Positions 9,793 through 18,078 of a stretch of DNA of 64,000 bases are shown in pieces. The notes beneath the pieces are model-generated. The model ran no database searches. It worked only from the letters and a program-made list of their open reading frames with translations, and was not told where the DNA came from. Origin of the DNA: Mycolicibacterium frederiksbergense (GTDB lineage: Bacteria > Actinomycetota > Actinomycetes > Mycobacteriales > Mycobacteriaceae); assembly GCF_029893345.1 (NCBI RefSeq), contig NZ_JARXVE010000003.1:62001-126000 (forward strand), given 5' to 3'. Each line of letters begins with the position of its first letter. The first letter of the stretch is position 1. The translations under genes and the position numbers were made by a program.

Positions 9793-11214
9793 ATGGGTGC
9801 GATGTTGGAAGCACCAGAGCACAACAACGAGCTCCAAGACCCGCTCCCTGACTTGCTCCCGCACCCGTCCGACGCACGCCCCGCAGGGGGTCGGTGGTGG
9901 CAGAGTCTGGCCGCCACGTCGACGCGACGTGCGCTGCTGCTGACCGCGCTCGGCGGCCTGCTCATCGCCGGCCTGATCACCGCGTTGCCGCGGGGCCAGG
10001 GCTCCAACTCCATGCTCAGCGCGGGCGCCATCGCCCTGGGTCCGCGCGGCAACGACACCTTCGATCACGTCAAGACCGGGGACTGCCTCACCTGGCCGGG
10101 CCGCAACCCCGACTCCGCGCGCATCGTGGGCTGCGCCGACGACCATCGCTTCGAGGTCACCGAGTCCATCGACATGCGCACGTTCCCCGGCAGCGAGTAC
10201 GGGCCCGGTGCACCGCCACCGTCGGTGGACCGGATCAGGCAGATCAGCCAGGAACAGTGCACCCCGTCGGTGCGCAGCTACCTGGGTCCGAAGTACGACC
10301 CGAACGGCAAGTTCACCATCGGCCTGCTGTGGTCGGGTGAGAAGGCCTGGAAGCAGTCCGGTGAGCGCCGCATGTTGTGCGGGTTGCAGCTGCTCGGTCC
10401 CGGCGACAGCCAGATGGAGTTCGCCGGCAAGGTTGCCGAGATCGATCAATCGAAGGTGTGGGCCCCCGGCACCTGTCTGGGCATCGATGCCGCGACCAAC
10501 CAGCCCACCGACGTCCCGGTGGACTGCGCCGCTCCGCATGCCATGGAGGTCACCGGCGCGGTGAACCTCGCCGACAAGTTCCGCGGCGGCCTGCCACCGG
10601 AGAGCGATCAGGACTCATTCATCAAGGACGCCTGCACCGATATGACCGATTCATATCTGGCGCCGGTGCAGCTCCGCAGCACGACACTCGCGCTGAGCTA
10701 CAGCACCATCTCGCTGCCCAGCTGGTCGGCGGGCAGCCACCAGGTGTCGTGCAGCATCGGCGCGACGCTGGGCAATGGCGGCTGGTCCACGCTGGTCAAC
10801 GGCGCCAAGGGCGAGCTGATGATCAACGGACAGCCTCCCGTCGCGCCGCCAGACATCCCCGAGGAGCGGCTGAACCTGCCGCCCATCCCGATGCCGGATA
10901 CCTCCTCCTCGTCTGGATCGGGTTCGGGTTCGTCGTCTTCGTCGGGTTCGGGTTCGTCGTCCTCGTCGTCGTCGTCTTCAGGTTCGGGTTCGTCGTCGAG
11001 CAGCCAGCAGACCCAGTCGCAGCACATGCCGCAACAGCAGCAGACCGCGACCACCACTGCAGCGCCGACGCCGCCGCAGACCAATACCTTCAACCCGCCG
11101 CCTCCGGAGCAGGCACCGGCACCCGAGCCTGTTCCTGGCCCGGCTCCGGCACCAGGCCCGCCGCCAGGTGAGCCCGCTCCGGTACCGCCGGGTCCGGTAC
11201 CACCGGCGCCCTAG
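9793..11214 (+). CDS. Septum-formation-family membrane-anchored protein (Rv3835 type)
   Basis: About 473 residues. A cytoplasmic N-terminus of about 40 residues is followed by one membrane segment (ALLLTALGGLLIAGLITAL, about 46-64). The extracytoplasmic region contains Cys-rich repeats with the pattern GDCL...CADDHRFEV and GTCLGI...CAAPHAMEV, as in septum-formation (PF13845-like) domains. The tail has a Ser/Gly low-complexity stretch (about 374-405), then Gln-rich and Pro-rich runs. The ATG at 9793 or 9802 could be used. Two TGTCACA direct repeats lie just upstream (9767-9790). It is followed three bases later by the zincin gene, so probably one operon. Confidence 0.82.
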   Translation: MGAMLEAPEHNNELQDPLPDLLPHPSDARPAGGRWWQSLAATSTRRALLLTALGGLLIAGLITALPRGQGSNSMLSAGAIALGPRGNDTFDHVKTGDCLTWPGRNPDSARIVGCADDHRFEVTESIDMRTFPGSEYGPGAPPPSVDRIRQISQEQCTPSVRSYLGPKYDPNGKFTIGLLWSGEKAWKQSGERRMLCGLQLLGPGDSQMEFAGKVAEIDQSKVWAPGTCLGIDAATNQPTDVPVDCAAPHAMEVTGAVNLADKFRGGLPPESDQDSFIKDACTDMTDSYLAPVQLRSTTLALSYSTISLPSWSAGSHQVSCSIGATLGNGGWSTLVNGAKGELMINGQPPVAPPDIPEERLNLPPIPMPDTSSSSGSGSGSSSSSGSGSSSSSSSSSGSGSSSSSQQTQSQHMPQQQQTATTTAAPTPPQTNTFNPPPPEQAPAPEPVPGPAPAPGPPPGEPAPVPPGPVPPAP

Positions 11215-11217
11215 CTC

Positions 11218-11568
11218 ATGCCGGTCCGGATGAGCTCGGAACGGTTCGACGAGCTGGTATCCGACGCGCTTGACCTGATCCCGCCGGAGCTGGCAGCCGC
11301 GATCGACAACGTCGTGATCCTGGTGGAGGATCGCGATCCCGATGAGCCCGAGATCCTCGGCCTCTACCGCGGTGTCGCGCTGACCGAGCGGGATTCCTGG
11401 TATGCGGGTTCGCTGCCGGACACCATCACGATCTACCGCGGGGCCCTGCTCGATTTCTGTGACAGCGAGCAGGACGTGGTCGACGAGGTGGCGATCACGG
11501 TGATCCACGAGATCGCGCACCATTTCGGGATCGATGACGAGCGGCTGCACGAACTGGGCTGGGGATGA
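11218..11568 (+). CDS. Zincin-like metallopeptidase (Rv3836 type)
   Basis: A 116-residue small metalloprotease-fold protein with the zinc motif HEIAHHFGIDDERLHELG near the C-terminus: HExxH plus a downstream acidic ligand, as in the minimal zincin (DUF1025-like) family. There is no signal peptide, so it should be cytoplasmic. The start is ATG 11218, with an in-frame ATG at 11230 as alternative. The gene begins three bases after the septum-formation-like gene, suggesting co-transcription. The substrate is unknown. Confidence 0.85.
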   Translation: MPVRMSSERFDELVSDALDLIPPELAAAIDNVVILVEDRDPDEPEILGLYRGVALTERDSWYAGSLPDTITIYRGALLDFCDSEQDVVDEVAITVIHEIAHHFGIDDERLHELGWG

Positions 11569-11575
11569 GCCGCTT

Positions 11576-11635
11576 GCGCGAAGACCAGAAAACCAGGCTG
11601 AGCGCTCGCGCGAAGACCAGAAAACCTGGCTGAGC
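11576..11635. repeat. Two-copy tandem repeat, 32-bp period
   Basis: Two 28-bp copies, 11576-11603 and 11608-11635, start with GCGCGAAGACCAGAAAACC and end with GGCTGAGC. They differ at one position. They lie in the gap between the zincin gene and the small Cys-rich gene. There is no obvious hairpin or promoter in the unit. It may be a short interspersed element or a two-site binding region. Confidence 0.7.
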
Positions 11636-11682
11636 CCGCGCGGCTACCGGGTTTTGTCGGTCGGCAGTGCTATCAACGGGCT

Positions 11683-11868
11683 ATGACCATCCAGTGCCGC
11701 GAGTGTGTGGCCGGTCTGGAGCATTGCCACGGCACCGTGATCCACCATGTCCGGTACCGCACGGAATGCACCGATGACTGCACCACACCGGAAGCTGCAC
11801 ATACCTTCAGCATCGAATGCGAGGCGGTGAGCTGCCCGTGCGGACGTGACATCGCACTGGCGGTCTGA
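11683..11868 (+). CDS. Small Cys/His-rich protein, unknown function
   Basis: A 61-residue protein with eight cysteines (5, 8, 15, 29, 33, 46, 51, 53) and several histidines. CxxC near the start and CPC near the end suggest one or two small metal sites (zinc ribbon or knuckle-like). No signal peptide or membrane segment. The short length makes it uncertain, but the even spacing of Cys pairs and the mycobacterial GC3 bias argue for a real gene. It converges on the phosphatase gene nine bases downstream. Confidence 0.65.
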   Translation: MTIQCRECVAGLEHCHGTVIHHVRYRTECTDDCTTPEAAHTFSIECEAVSCPCGRDIALAV

Positions 11869-11876
11869 AGCCGACG

Positions 11877-12566
11877 TCAGCCCATCGGGTCCTCGCCGGA
11901 GGTCTGCGCTCCCGGGATCAGGATCGCCTCCGGCTGCAGCTGGAACGGGGGCGCCAGCGTCGCCCACTGCACGCAGCTCCAGCGCCCGTCGGTGATCGGT
12001 GCCAGCACAACCGATTCGGTGTTGGCCAAGTGATGGTCCATCGCGAAACGGCCGTCGACTCCGGCCAGCACGGCAGCCACCAACCTGATCGCCGCACCGT
12101 GGCTGACCAGCACGATGTCGCTGTCGAAGGCGCTGTCGTCGAGATAACGCATCCGCAGATCGGTGAGCACTGGCACGTATCGGGCCAGCACCTCGTCGGC
12201 CGTCTCACCGCCGGGCATCGGCACATCCAGCTCGCCGTGGTGCCAGCGTTGGTAGACCCGGTTGAACTCGGCGACCGCGGCGTCGTCGTCGCGGTTCTCC
12301 AGTTCGCCGACCTGTACCTCGTGCACGCCTTCGAATTCACATGGGACAACGCCGGTTTCGCTGCCGATACCCGCGGCGGTCTGCGCGGCGCGCCGGGCCA
12401 CCGAATGCGCCACGATCGACGGGCGCCGACCCAGCGTGTGGCCGAACATCCGGGCCTGATCGTGTCCGAGATCGGTCAGCTCGGCACCGGGCGGCCGGGT
12501 ATCGAGCCGGCGGGCGACGTTGCCGTGGGACTGCCCGTGGCGGACCAGGATCAACCGTCCGCTCAT
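11877..12566 (-). CDS. Histidine phosphatase (phosphoglycerate-mutase-like), Rv3837c type
   Basis: A 229-residue member of the histidine phosphatase superfamily. The phospho-acceptor motif LVRHGQSHGN is at residues 6-15, and the second catalytic His is in VLVSHGAAIRL. The core Arg in RRAAQTA is also present. It overlaps pheA by four bases (ATGA), so the two are translationally coupled. The substrate is unknown: the family includes mutases and many small-molecule phosphatases. The length and synteny match Rv3837c (from memory). Confidence 0.9.
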   Translation of the reverse strand: MSGRLILVRHGQSHGNVARRLDTRPPGAELTDLGHDQARMFGHTLGRRPSIVAHSVARRAAQTAAGIGSETGVVPCEFEGVHEVQVGELENRDDDAAVAEFNRVYQRWHHGELDVPMPGGETADEVLARYVPVLTDLRMRYLDDSAFDSDIVLVSHGAAIRLVAAVLAGVDGRFAMDHHLANTESVVLAPITDGRWSCVQWATLAPPFQLQPEAILIPGAQTSGEDPMG

Positions 12567-13519
12567 CTGTCGTCCACCCCGTCACGCAACCCCGCCAACC
12601 AACGTGAGGCCTCGTCCAAACGCGGCGGGGGTGCACCCGCGCTCGATCCCGTCGGCCAGGAACCCAGATATCGCACATCGGTACAACGTCGATAGAGCGC
12701 TTTAAGTGCCTCGGCCACCGGATCGTCATCGATGTGCCCCACACAGTCCAGGAAGAACTTGTATGTGCCCAGCTCGGTCCGGGTGGGCCTCGATTCGATC
12801 CGGGTCAGGTCGATGTCGCGGATCGAGAATTCGGTCATCGCCGCGACCAGGGCACCCGGGGCGTTGTCGAGTTGCAGTACCACCGAGGTGCGATCGGCGC
12901 CGGTGGCCGCCGGCGGCGGGCCGGGCGGTCCGGCCAGCACGAACCGGGTGCGGGCGTTGGCCTCGTCCACGACGTCGGCCGCGAGGACATCGAGGCCACA
13001 CCGCTGCGCGGCCAATTGTGTGCTGACCCCGGCATCGGCGCGGCCCTCGGCGACCTCGTGCGCGGCCGCGGCGTTGGACGTGGCCGGCACGACCACGGCG
13101 TCGGGCAGGTTGGCGGCCAGCCATCGGCGCACCTGGGCCAGCGCAACCGGGAAGGCGGCCACGGTCTGCACCGGCGCGGTGTGCCCGGGCCGGGTGACGA
13201 TGGTGAAGGCGACGTCGAGGATCAGTTCGGCATAGATCTGCAGCGGTTTCCCGATCGCCAGACTGTCCAGGGTGGGCAGCACTGAGCCCTCGATCGAGTT
13301 CTCGATCGGCACGCAGGCATAGTCGGCCCGGCCGTCACGTACCGCGGCGAGCGCCCCCGGCGTGCTGTCGGTGAGCACCGGGGTGAAGGGGGCGGCGAAG
13401 GGGGCTTTGCCATCTCCGGGTGCCGATTCCAGACCGGGCACCATCTCATGGGCCACCATCTGCAGTAACGCCACTTCGGTAAAGGTTCCCTCCGGCCCGA
13501 GGTAGGCGATGCGCGGCAC
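12563..13519 (-). CDS. pheA: Prephenate dehydratase
   Basis: Converts prephenate to phenylpyruvate in phenylalanine synthesis. 318 residues: a PDT domain (about 1-190) with the catalytic TRF motif (ARTRFVLAG) and a C-terminal ACT domain with the phenylalanine-binding ESRP motif (RIESRPTRTELGTYKFFLD). There is no chorismate mutase domain, as expected for the monofunctional mycobacterial enzyme. ATG start at 13519. The last four bases overlap the downstream phosphatase. Feedback inhibition through the ACT domain is known for the family. Confidence 0.96.
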   Translation of the reverse strand: MPRIAYLGPEGTFTEVALLQMVAHEMVPGLESAPGDGKAPFAAPFTPVLTDSTPGALAAVRDGRADYACVPIENSIEGSVLPTLDSLAIGKPLQIYAELILDVAFTIVTRPGHTAPVQTVAAFPVALAQVRRWLAANLPDAVVVPATSNAAAAHEVAEGRADAGVSTQLAAQRCGLDVLAADVVDEANARTRFVLAGPPGPPPAATGADRTSVVLQLDNAPGALVAAMTEFSIRDIDLTRIESRPTRTELGTYKFFLDCVGHIDDDPVAEALKALYRRCTDVRYLGSWPTGSSAGAPPPRLDEASRWLAGLRDGVDDR

Positions 13520-13595
13520 ACCCCAACCCTATCCGTTCGGGGCCGGTTGGCCCGGTCGGCGTTTCGGGAAGTCTTGCCCGCGTCCCGACATCCAG

Positions 13596-13614
13596 TTAAG
13601 TTAGGCTTACCTCA
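13596..13614. promoter_or_regulatory. IdeR (iron regulator) box
   Basis: TTAAGTTAGGCTTACCTCA matches the mycobacterial IdeR consensus TTAGGTTAGGCTAACCTAA at 16 of 19 positions. It sits 22 bases upstream of the ATG at 13636, where a repressor would cover the promoter. It predicts iron-dependent repression of the DUF2470 gene. Confidence 0.85.
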
Positions 13615-13635
13615 CTTGATGCGAAAGGCGGCGAG

Positions 13636-14418
13636 ATGGCCACAGCGACACCGACGACAGCCGAGCGAATCCGCAGCGCGTGCGCCCGGGGCGGCGGCGC
13701 CATGGTCGCGGTCGAGGGCACCGAGCCGGTCCCCTCTCCCGTTCACCACCTGCTCGACGACGGATCCTTCGCGATCACCGTCTCCCAGGCCGGCCCGCTC
13801 ACCGGCATGGTGCTGGCGTCGGGTGCGGCCGGGATGCAGGCCGTGCTGGAGCTGACCGACTACGCCCCGCTGCCGCTGCGCGAGCCGGTGCGCTCCTTGG
13901 TCTGGATCCGCGGCCGCTTGCAGCACGTCCCGGCCGACGAGATCGCAGCCCTGCTCGACCTGATCGCCGCCGAGGATCCGAATCCGGCTCTGCTGCAGGT
14001 CAATTCCGGACCACAGCAGGATGAGGACGGCTACGCACTGTTACGCATGGAGATCGAGTCGGTCGTGGTGGCCGACTCCACCGGGGCCGAGTCGGTCAAC
14101 CTCGGGGCCCTGCTGCAGGCCCGCCCCGATCCGTTCTGCGCGATGGAAACCGGCTGGCTGCAGCACATGGAGACGGCGCACCGCGACGTGGTGGACCGGC
14201 TGGCCACCCGGCTGCCGATGTCCCTGCGCCGGGGGCGGGTGCGCCCGCTGGGGCTGGACCGCTACGGCGTAGCACTGCGGGTGGAGAACGAGCACGGCGA
14301 TCACGACGTGCGGTTGCCGTTCCCCAAACCGGTCGACGACGTCACCGGCCTGAGCCAGGCCATCCGGGTCCTGATGGGCTGCCCGTATCTCAACGGCCTG
14401 CGCGCGCGGCGGATCTGA
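13636..14418 (+). CDS. DUF2470 / HugZ-like protein under an IdeR box (Rv3839 type)
   Basis: A 260-residue cytoplasmic protein. The first 150 residues resemble the split-barrel (flavin-reductase/HugZ) fold, and the C-terminal about 90 residues form a DUF2470 domain (HMETAHRDVVDRLATRLP...VRPLGLDRYGV). Related proteins bind haem or act in haem breakdown, so iron recovery from haem is a reasonable guess; no catalytic residues can be named. The IdeR box just upstream predicts induction when iron is low. A GCGGCGAG ribosome-binding region precedes the ATG. The position next to bfrB fits an iron-linked role. Confidence 0.85.
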   Translation: MATATPTTAERIRSACARGGGAMVAVEGTEPVPSPVHHLLDDGSFAITVSQAGPLTGMVLASGAAGMQAVLELTDYAPLPLREPVRSLVWIRGRLQHVPADEIAALLDLIAAEDPNPALLQVNSGPQQDEDGYALLRMEIESVVVADSTGAESVNLGALLQARPDPFCAMETGWLQHMETAHRDVVDRLATRLPMSLRRGRVRPLGLDRYGVALRVENEHGDHDVRLPFPKPVDDVTGLSQAIRVLMGCPYLNGLRARRI

Positions 14419-14437
14419 GCCGCGCCGGCCCGCTACC

Positions 14438-15211
14438 GTGACTTCGGTGACCGGGCCCCACGACCAACTCGAGCCGCAACGCCGCACGCTCAAGATCGAG
14501 ATCGCCGTCGTGCTCGCGGTGACATTCGGGCTGAGCGCCTACACCGCCGGGCTGCGACTCGTAGAAGGGGTGCTGCTCGGACTGTCCGGACAGACGGTCG
14601 CGCTCAACCCGCGCCGCTCCCCGTTCGACCTGATCGACCTCGGCCTGCATCTGGCCGGGATTCTGCAGTTGCTGGCGTGGGGTGCCCTGGCGCTGTACCT
14701 GTTGTGGCGCAGCGGTTTCGGGCCGGCCGCAATCGGGCTGGTGCGCCCGCAGTGGCGCGCCGACGGGTTGGGCGGCCTCGGCCTGGCCGCCCTCATCGGG
14801 CTGCCCGGGCTCGGGTTCTATCTGCTGGCGCGGGTATTGGGCTTGAGCGCCAGCGTGCAGCCGGCCGAGCTGTACGACACCTGGTGGCGGATCCCGGTCT
14901 TGCTCGGCGCGGCGTTCGCCAACGGCTGGGCCGAAGAGATCGTCGTGGTGGCGTTCCTGCTCACCCGGCTGCGCCAACTCGACGTCAGCCCCGGGCGGGC
15001 GTTGGTGATCTCCAGCCTGCTGCGCGGGGCCTATCACCTGTATCAGGGCTACAGCGCGGGCCTGGGCAACATGGTGATGGGCCTGGTGTTCGGCTACGCG
15101 TGGCAACGCACCGGACGGCTGTGGCCACTGATCATCGCGCACACCTTGATCGACGCCGTGGCGTTCGTCGGCTACGCATTGGTGGCCGAACATCTCAGCT
15201 GGCTGCCATAA
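14438..15211 (+). CDS. CPBP-family intramembrane metalloprotease
   Basis: About 257 residues with six to seven membrane segments. The three Abi/CPBP motifs are present in order: WAEEIVVVAFLLTRL (EE...R), LRGAYHLYQGY (His ligand) and AHTLIDAVAF (third His). These form a membrane-embedded metal site used for proteolysis or prenyl-protein-type processing. The start is GTG 14438 (or GTG 14447). It follows the IdeR-controlled gene by 19 bases, so it may be read from the same promoter. The substrate is unknown. Confidence 0.85.
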   Translation: MTSVTGPHDQLEPQRRTLKIEIAVVLAVTFGLSAYTAGLRLVEGVLLGLSGQTVALNPRRSPFDLIDLGLHLAGILQLLAWGALALYLLWRSGFGPAAIGLVRPQWRADGLGGLGLAALIGLPGLGFYLLARVLGLSASVQPAELYDTWWRIPVLLGAAFANGWAEEIVVVAFLLTRLRQLDVSPGRALVISSLLRGAYHLYQGYSAGLGNMVMGLVFGYAWQRTGRLWPLIIAHTLIDAVAFVGYALVAEHLSWLP

Positions 15212-15236
15212 CGCATCCGGCACGTACATTTCTGCT

Positions 15237-16517
15237 GTGAACGACTTCGGCTCTTCGGGAGGACATCGCGACCCGCGCTCGCGGCGTCCGCTGCCGCGGC
15301 GTCCCGACGCCGAGCCGTCCGAGGTGATCCGGCGGGACCCCGCTTATCGGCCGGTGTGGCCGCCGAACCCGCCCACGCCTCCTCCGGCGCCACCCAGACA
15401 ACCACCCCGTCAACCACCCTGGCAGCCCCCACCCAGGCAGGCACCCAGGCAGCCAGCACCGAGGCCGGCACCGCCGCCGCCACCCGCGCGGCCTCCGCAC
15501 CCACCACGGCCCGCCGCCACCCGTCCGCCCGCACCCACACCAGTGCGCAAGCCACGCCGGCGGCGACACTGGGGCCGTCTGGTGTTGACCGTGCTGCTGG
15601 TTGGCGTGCTGGCCCTGATCGGCGGCGGCGTGTGGATCGACTCGTCGCTGCAGCGCATCCCGGCCCTGGCCGACTACCCCGAACGCCCCGGGCCGGCCCA
15701 CGGCACCACCTGGCTGCTGGTCGGATCGGACAGTCGGCAGGATCTCAGCCCTGATCAGCAGGCCGAGCTGGCCACCGGCGGGGACGTCGGTAAAGGCCGC
15801 ACCGACACCATCCTGTTGGTGCACATCCCCGGGATCGGCTCGAGCACCCCCGCCACCATGGTCTCGATCCCCCGCGACTCCTACCTGACGATTCCGGGCT
15901 ACGGCGAGGACAAGGTGAACGCCGCGTTCGCACTGGGCGGGGCCCCGCTGCTGGCCCAGACCGTCGAGCTCGCGACCGGGCTGCACCTCGACCACTACGC
16001 CGAGATCGGCTTCGGCGGTTTCGCCGCCCTCGTCGACGCCGTCGGCGGGGTGACGATGTGCCCGGCCGAGCCGATCGACGACCCGCTGGCCGGGATCGAC
16101 CTGCCCGCCGGTTGCCAGGAGTTCGACGGCCGCACTGCGCTCGGCTATGTGCGAAGCCGGGCCACACCGCGCGCCGATCTGGACCGGATGATCAACCAGC
16201 GGGCGTTCATGTCCGCACTGCTGCACCGGGCTACCAGCCCCGAGGTGCTGCTCAACCCATTGCGCTGGCAGCCGATGGCGAAGGCAGCCACCAACTCGGT
16301 GGCCGTCGACCAGGAGGCCCATGTCTGGGACCTGGGTCGGCTGGCTTGGGCGATGCACGGCGACCCGGTGACCACCACGGTGCCGATCGGCGAGTTCACC
16401 GGCAGCGATTCGGGTGCGGTGGTGGTGTGGGACAGCGACGCCGCCGGCCGCCTGTTCACCGCCCTGGCCAACGACGCACCCGTCCCGGCCGATGTCATCG
16501 ATACGCCGCAGACTTAA
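15237..16517 (+). CDS. LytR-CpsA-Psr (LCP) family cell-wall ligase with Pro-rich N-terminus
   Basis: A 426-residue type II membrane protein. A cytoplasmic N-terminus of about 110 residues is extremely Pro/Arg/Ala-rich. One membrane segment (LVLTVLLVGVLALIGGGVWI, about 117-136) follows, then an extracytoplasmic LCP domain with hallmark residues: GSDSR near 161, GRTDTILLVH, SIPRDSYLTIPG, KVNAAFALGG, GYVRSRATPRADLDRM. LCP enzymes attach polymers such as arabinogalactan to peptidoglycan. The GTG start is 25 bases after the CPBP gene. From memory M. tuberculosis Rv3840 at this place is much shorter, so this may be the full-length form. Confidence 0.88.
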   Translation: MNDFGSSGGHRDPRSRRPLPRRPDAEPSEVIRRDPAYRPVWPPNPPTPPPAPPRQPPRQPPWQPPPRQAPRQPAPRPAPPPPPARPPHPPRPAATRPPAPTPVRKPRRRRHWGRLVLTVLLVGVLALIGGGVWIDSSLQRIPALADYPERPGPAHGTTWLLVGSDSRQDLSPDQQAELATGGDVGKGRTDTILLVHIPGIGSSTPATMVSIPRDSYLTIPGYGEDKVNAAFALGGAPLLAQTVELATGLHLDHYAEIGFGGFAALVDAVGGVTMCPAEPIDDPLAGIDLPAGCQEFDGRTALGYVRSRATPRADLDRMINQRAFMSALLHRATSPEVLLNPLRWQPMAKAATNSVAVDQEAHVWDLGRLAWAMHGDPVTTTVPIGEFTGSDSGAVVVWDSDAAGRLFTALANDAPVPADVIDTPQT

Positions 16518-16523
16518 CCCAGC

Positions 16524-16542
16524 GTAGGCAAAGCTAAATTAG
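16524..16542. promoter_or_regulatory. Upstream IdeR-like box of bfrB (weak)
   Basis: GTAGGCAAAGCTAAATTAG matches the IdeR consensus at about 12 of 19 positions. On its own this is weak, but it pairs with a better box 63 bases downstream. IdeR is known to activate mycobacterial bfrB from tandem upstream sites, so a distal site here would fit. Confidence 0.5.
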
Positions 16543-16586
16543 GCAATAGCAAATTCCGAATGGCCAATTCGGACAGGCCACCCAAC

Positions 16587-16605
16587 TAAGGTAAAGCTGA
16601 CCTCA
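16587..16605. promoter_or_regulatory. Proximal IdeR-like box of bfrB
   Basis: TAAGGTAAAGCTGACCTCA matches the IdeR consensus at 14 of 19 positions. It ends 53 bases upstream of the bfrB ATG. The position ahead of the promoter fits an activator site for iron-replete induction, as known for mycobacterial bfrB. Confidence 0.68.
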
Positions 16606-16658
16606 ATGAGGTCCACCTTTGCTGACAACAGCCGCTGACCTGCTCTATTCTCGCCATC

Positions 16659-17207
16659 ATGACGACGACCGGTGAACTCGATACGAAATTCCACGGGCTT
16701 ATCCAGGATCAGATCCGCAGCGAGTTCACCGCGTCACAGCAATACGTCGCAATTGCGGTTTATTTCGACGGCGAGGACCTGCCGCAGCTGGCCAAGCACT
16801 TCTATGCCCAGGCCGTAGAGGAACGCAACCACGCCATGATGCTGGTGCAGTACCTGCTCGACCGGGATGTCGAGGCCGAGATCCCCGGCATCGACGCGGT
16901 GTGCAACCGGTTCGACACTGCCCGCGATGCCCTCGCGCTGGCGCTCAGCCAGGAGCGCACCGTCACCGAGCAGATCAGCCGACTGGCGAGCGTGGCCCGC
17001 GAGGAGGGCGACTACCTCGGCGAGCAGTTCATGCAGTGGTTCCTCAAGGAACAGATCGAAGAGGTCGCCTCGATGGCGACCCTGGTGCGTATCGCCGACC
17101 GCGCCGGGGCCAACCTGTTCCACATCGAGGACTTCGTCGCCCGGGAGCTGACCGGCGGCGCGGGCGCGGATCCGTCGGCGCCGAAGGCCGCCGGCGGCAA
17201 TCTCTAG
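16659..17207 (+). CDS. bfrB: Ferritin BfrB (haem-free iron storage)
   Basis: A 182-residue ferritin that oxidises and stores iron in a 24-subunit shell. Ferroxidase-centre residues are all present: Glu22, Glu55, His58, Glu99 and Gln132 (FtnA pattern shifted by five), with Glu135 nearby. The C-terminus is extended and Gly/Ala-rich, as in mycobacterial BfrB. ATG start at 16659. Two IdeR-like boxes lie upstream, so iron-dependent activation is likely. It ends 12 bases before the convergent glpQ1. Confidence 0.95.
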   Translation: MTTTGELDTKFHGLIQDQIRSEFTASQQYVAIAVYFDGEDLPQLAKHFYAQAVEERNHAMMLVQYLLDRDVEAEIPGIDAVCNRFDTARDALALALSQERTVTEQISRLASVAREEGDYLGEQFMQWFLKEQIEEVASMATLVRIADRAGANLFHIEDFVARELTGGAGADPSAPKAAGGNL

Positions 17208-17219
17208 ATTCTCTGGATT

Positions 17220-18074
17220 TCAGTCCCGGCCCGCACCGGTCAGGCCGTTCTGCAGCCAGCTCTTGGTGCGGCCGGGATGATTGGTGGCCACCCAGGCCAC
17301 CCCGATGTCACGGCAGTACCGGACGTCCTCGTAGTGGTCGACGGTCCAGCAGTACAGCGCCCGCCCCTGGGCGGCGGCCCGGTCGACCAGTTCCGGGTGC
17401 TCGCGCAGGGTTTCGATGGACGGACCCACCGCGGTGGCCCCGACCGTCGTGGCAGCGCTGCCACCGAGATACCGCGACGTCTCACCGAGCAGCACCGTCG
17501 GCAACATCGGAGCGGCCCGGCGGATCCGCCACACCGCGGCCGCCGAGAAGGACATCACCACGGCGCGTGACATATCCGCCGAGGCCGGCGCGGCGATCCC
17601 GTACCGGTGCAGCAGGGCCAATAACTTGTTCTCCACCAGCGCGCCGTAGCGCACCGGATGTTTGGTCTCGATGAACAGTTTGACCGGCCGGTTCCAGTCC
17701 AGGACCAGGGAAACGAGATCGTCGAGGGTCAGCAGCCCGGTACCGCCGCTGTCCGCACCGGCGTCGTCCCGACGCCCGCCGGCATGCCAGGATCCGTAGT
17801 CCAGCTTGCGCAGCTCGCCCAACGTCATCTCGCTGACCAGGCCGGTGCCGGTCGAGGTGCGGTCCACTCGGCGATCGTGCACACACACCAGATGCCCATC
17901 CCGGGTCAGCCGGACATCGCATTCCACGCCGTCGGCACCCTCGCGCAACGCGAGGTCGTAGGCGGCGAGGGTGTGCTCGGGCCGATCAGCAGACGCCCCC
18001 CGATGTGCCACCACGAATGGGTGCACGGACCCCGGTGTTGCCTGCCCAGCGGCTTCGCCGTCCCCCATTCCCAT
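17220..18074 (-). CDS. glpQ1: Glycerophosphodiester phosphodiesterase
   Basis: Hydrolyses glycerophosphodiesters to glycerol-3-phosphate and an alcohol. About 284 residues. GDPD motifs: VAHRGASADRPEHTLAAYDLAL with the catalytic HR near the N-terminus, EGADGVECDVRLTRDGHLVCVHD with the metal acids and second His, and FIETKHP. There is no clear signal peptide. The start (ATG 18074, MGMGDG; alternative 18068) follows the DUF4328 gene stop by four bases, so it is the second gene of an operon. Converges with bfrB. Synteny matches Rv3842c. Confidence 0.92.
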   Translation of the reverse strand: MGMGDGEAAGQATPGSVHPFVVAHRGASADRPEHTLAAYDLALREGADGVECDVRLTRDGHLVCVHDRRVDRTSTGTGLVSEMTLGELRKLDYGSWHAGGRRDDAGADSGGTGLLTLDDLVSLVLDWNRPVKLFIETKHPVRYGALVENKLLALLHRYGIAAPASADMSRAVVMSFSAAAVWRIRRAAPMLPTVLLGETSRYLGGSAATTVGATAVGPSIETLREHPELVDRAAAQGRALYCWTVDHYEDVRYCRDIGVAWVATNHPGRTKSWLQNGLTGAGRD

Positions 18075-18078
18075 ATCG

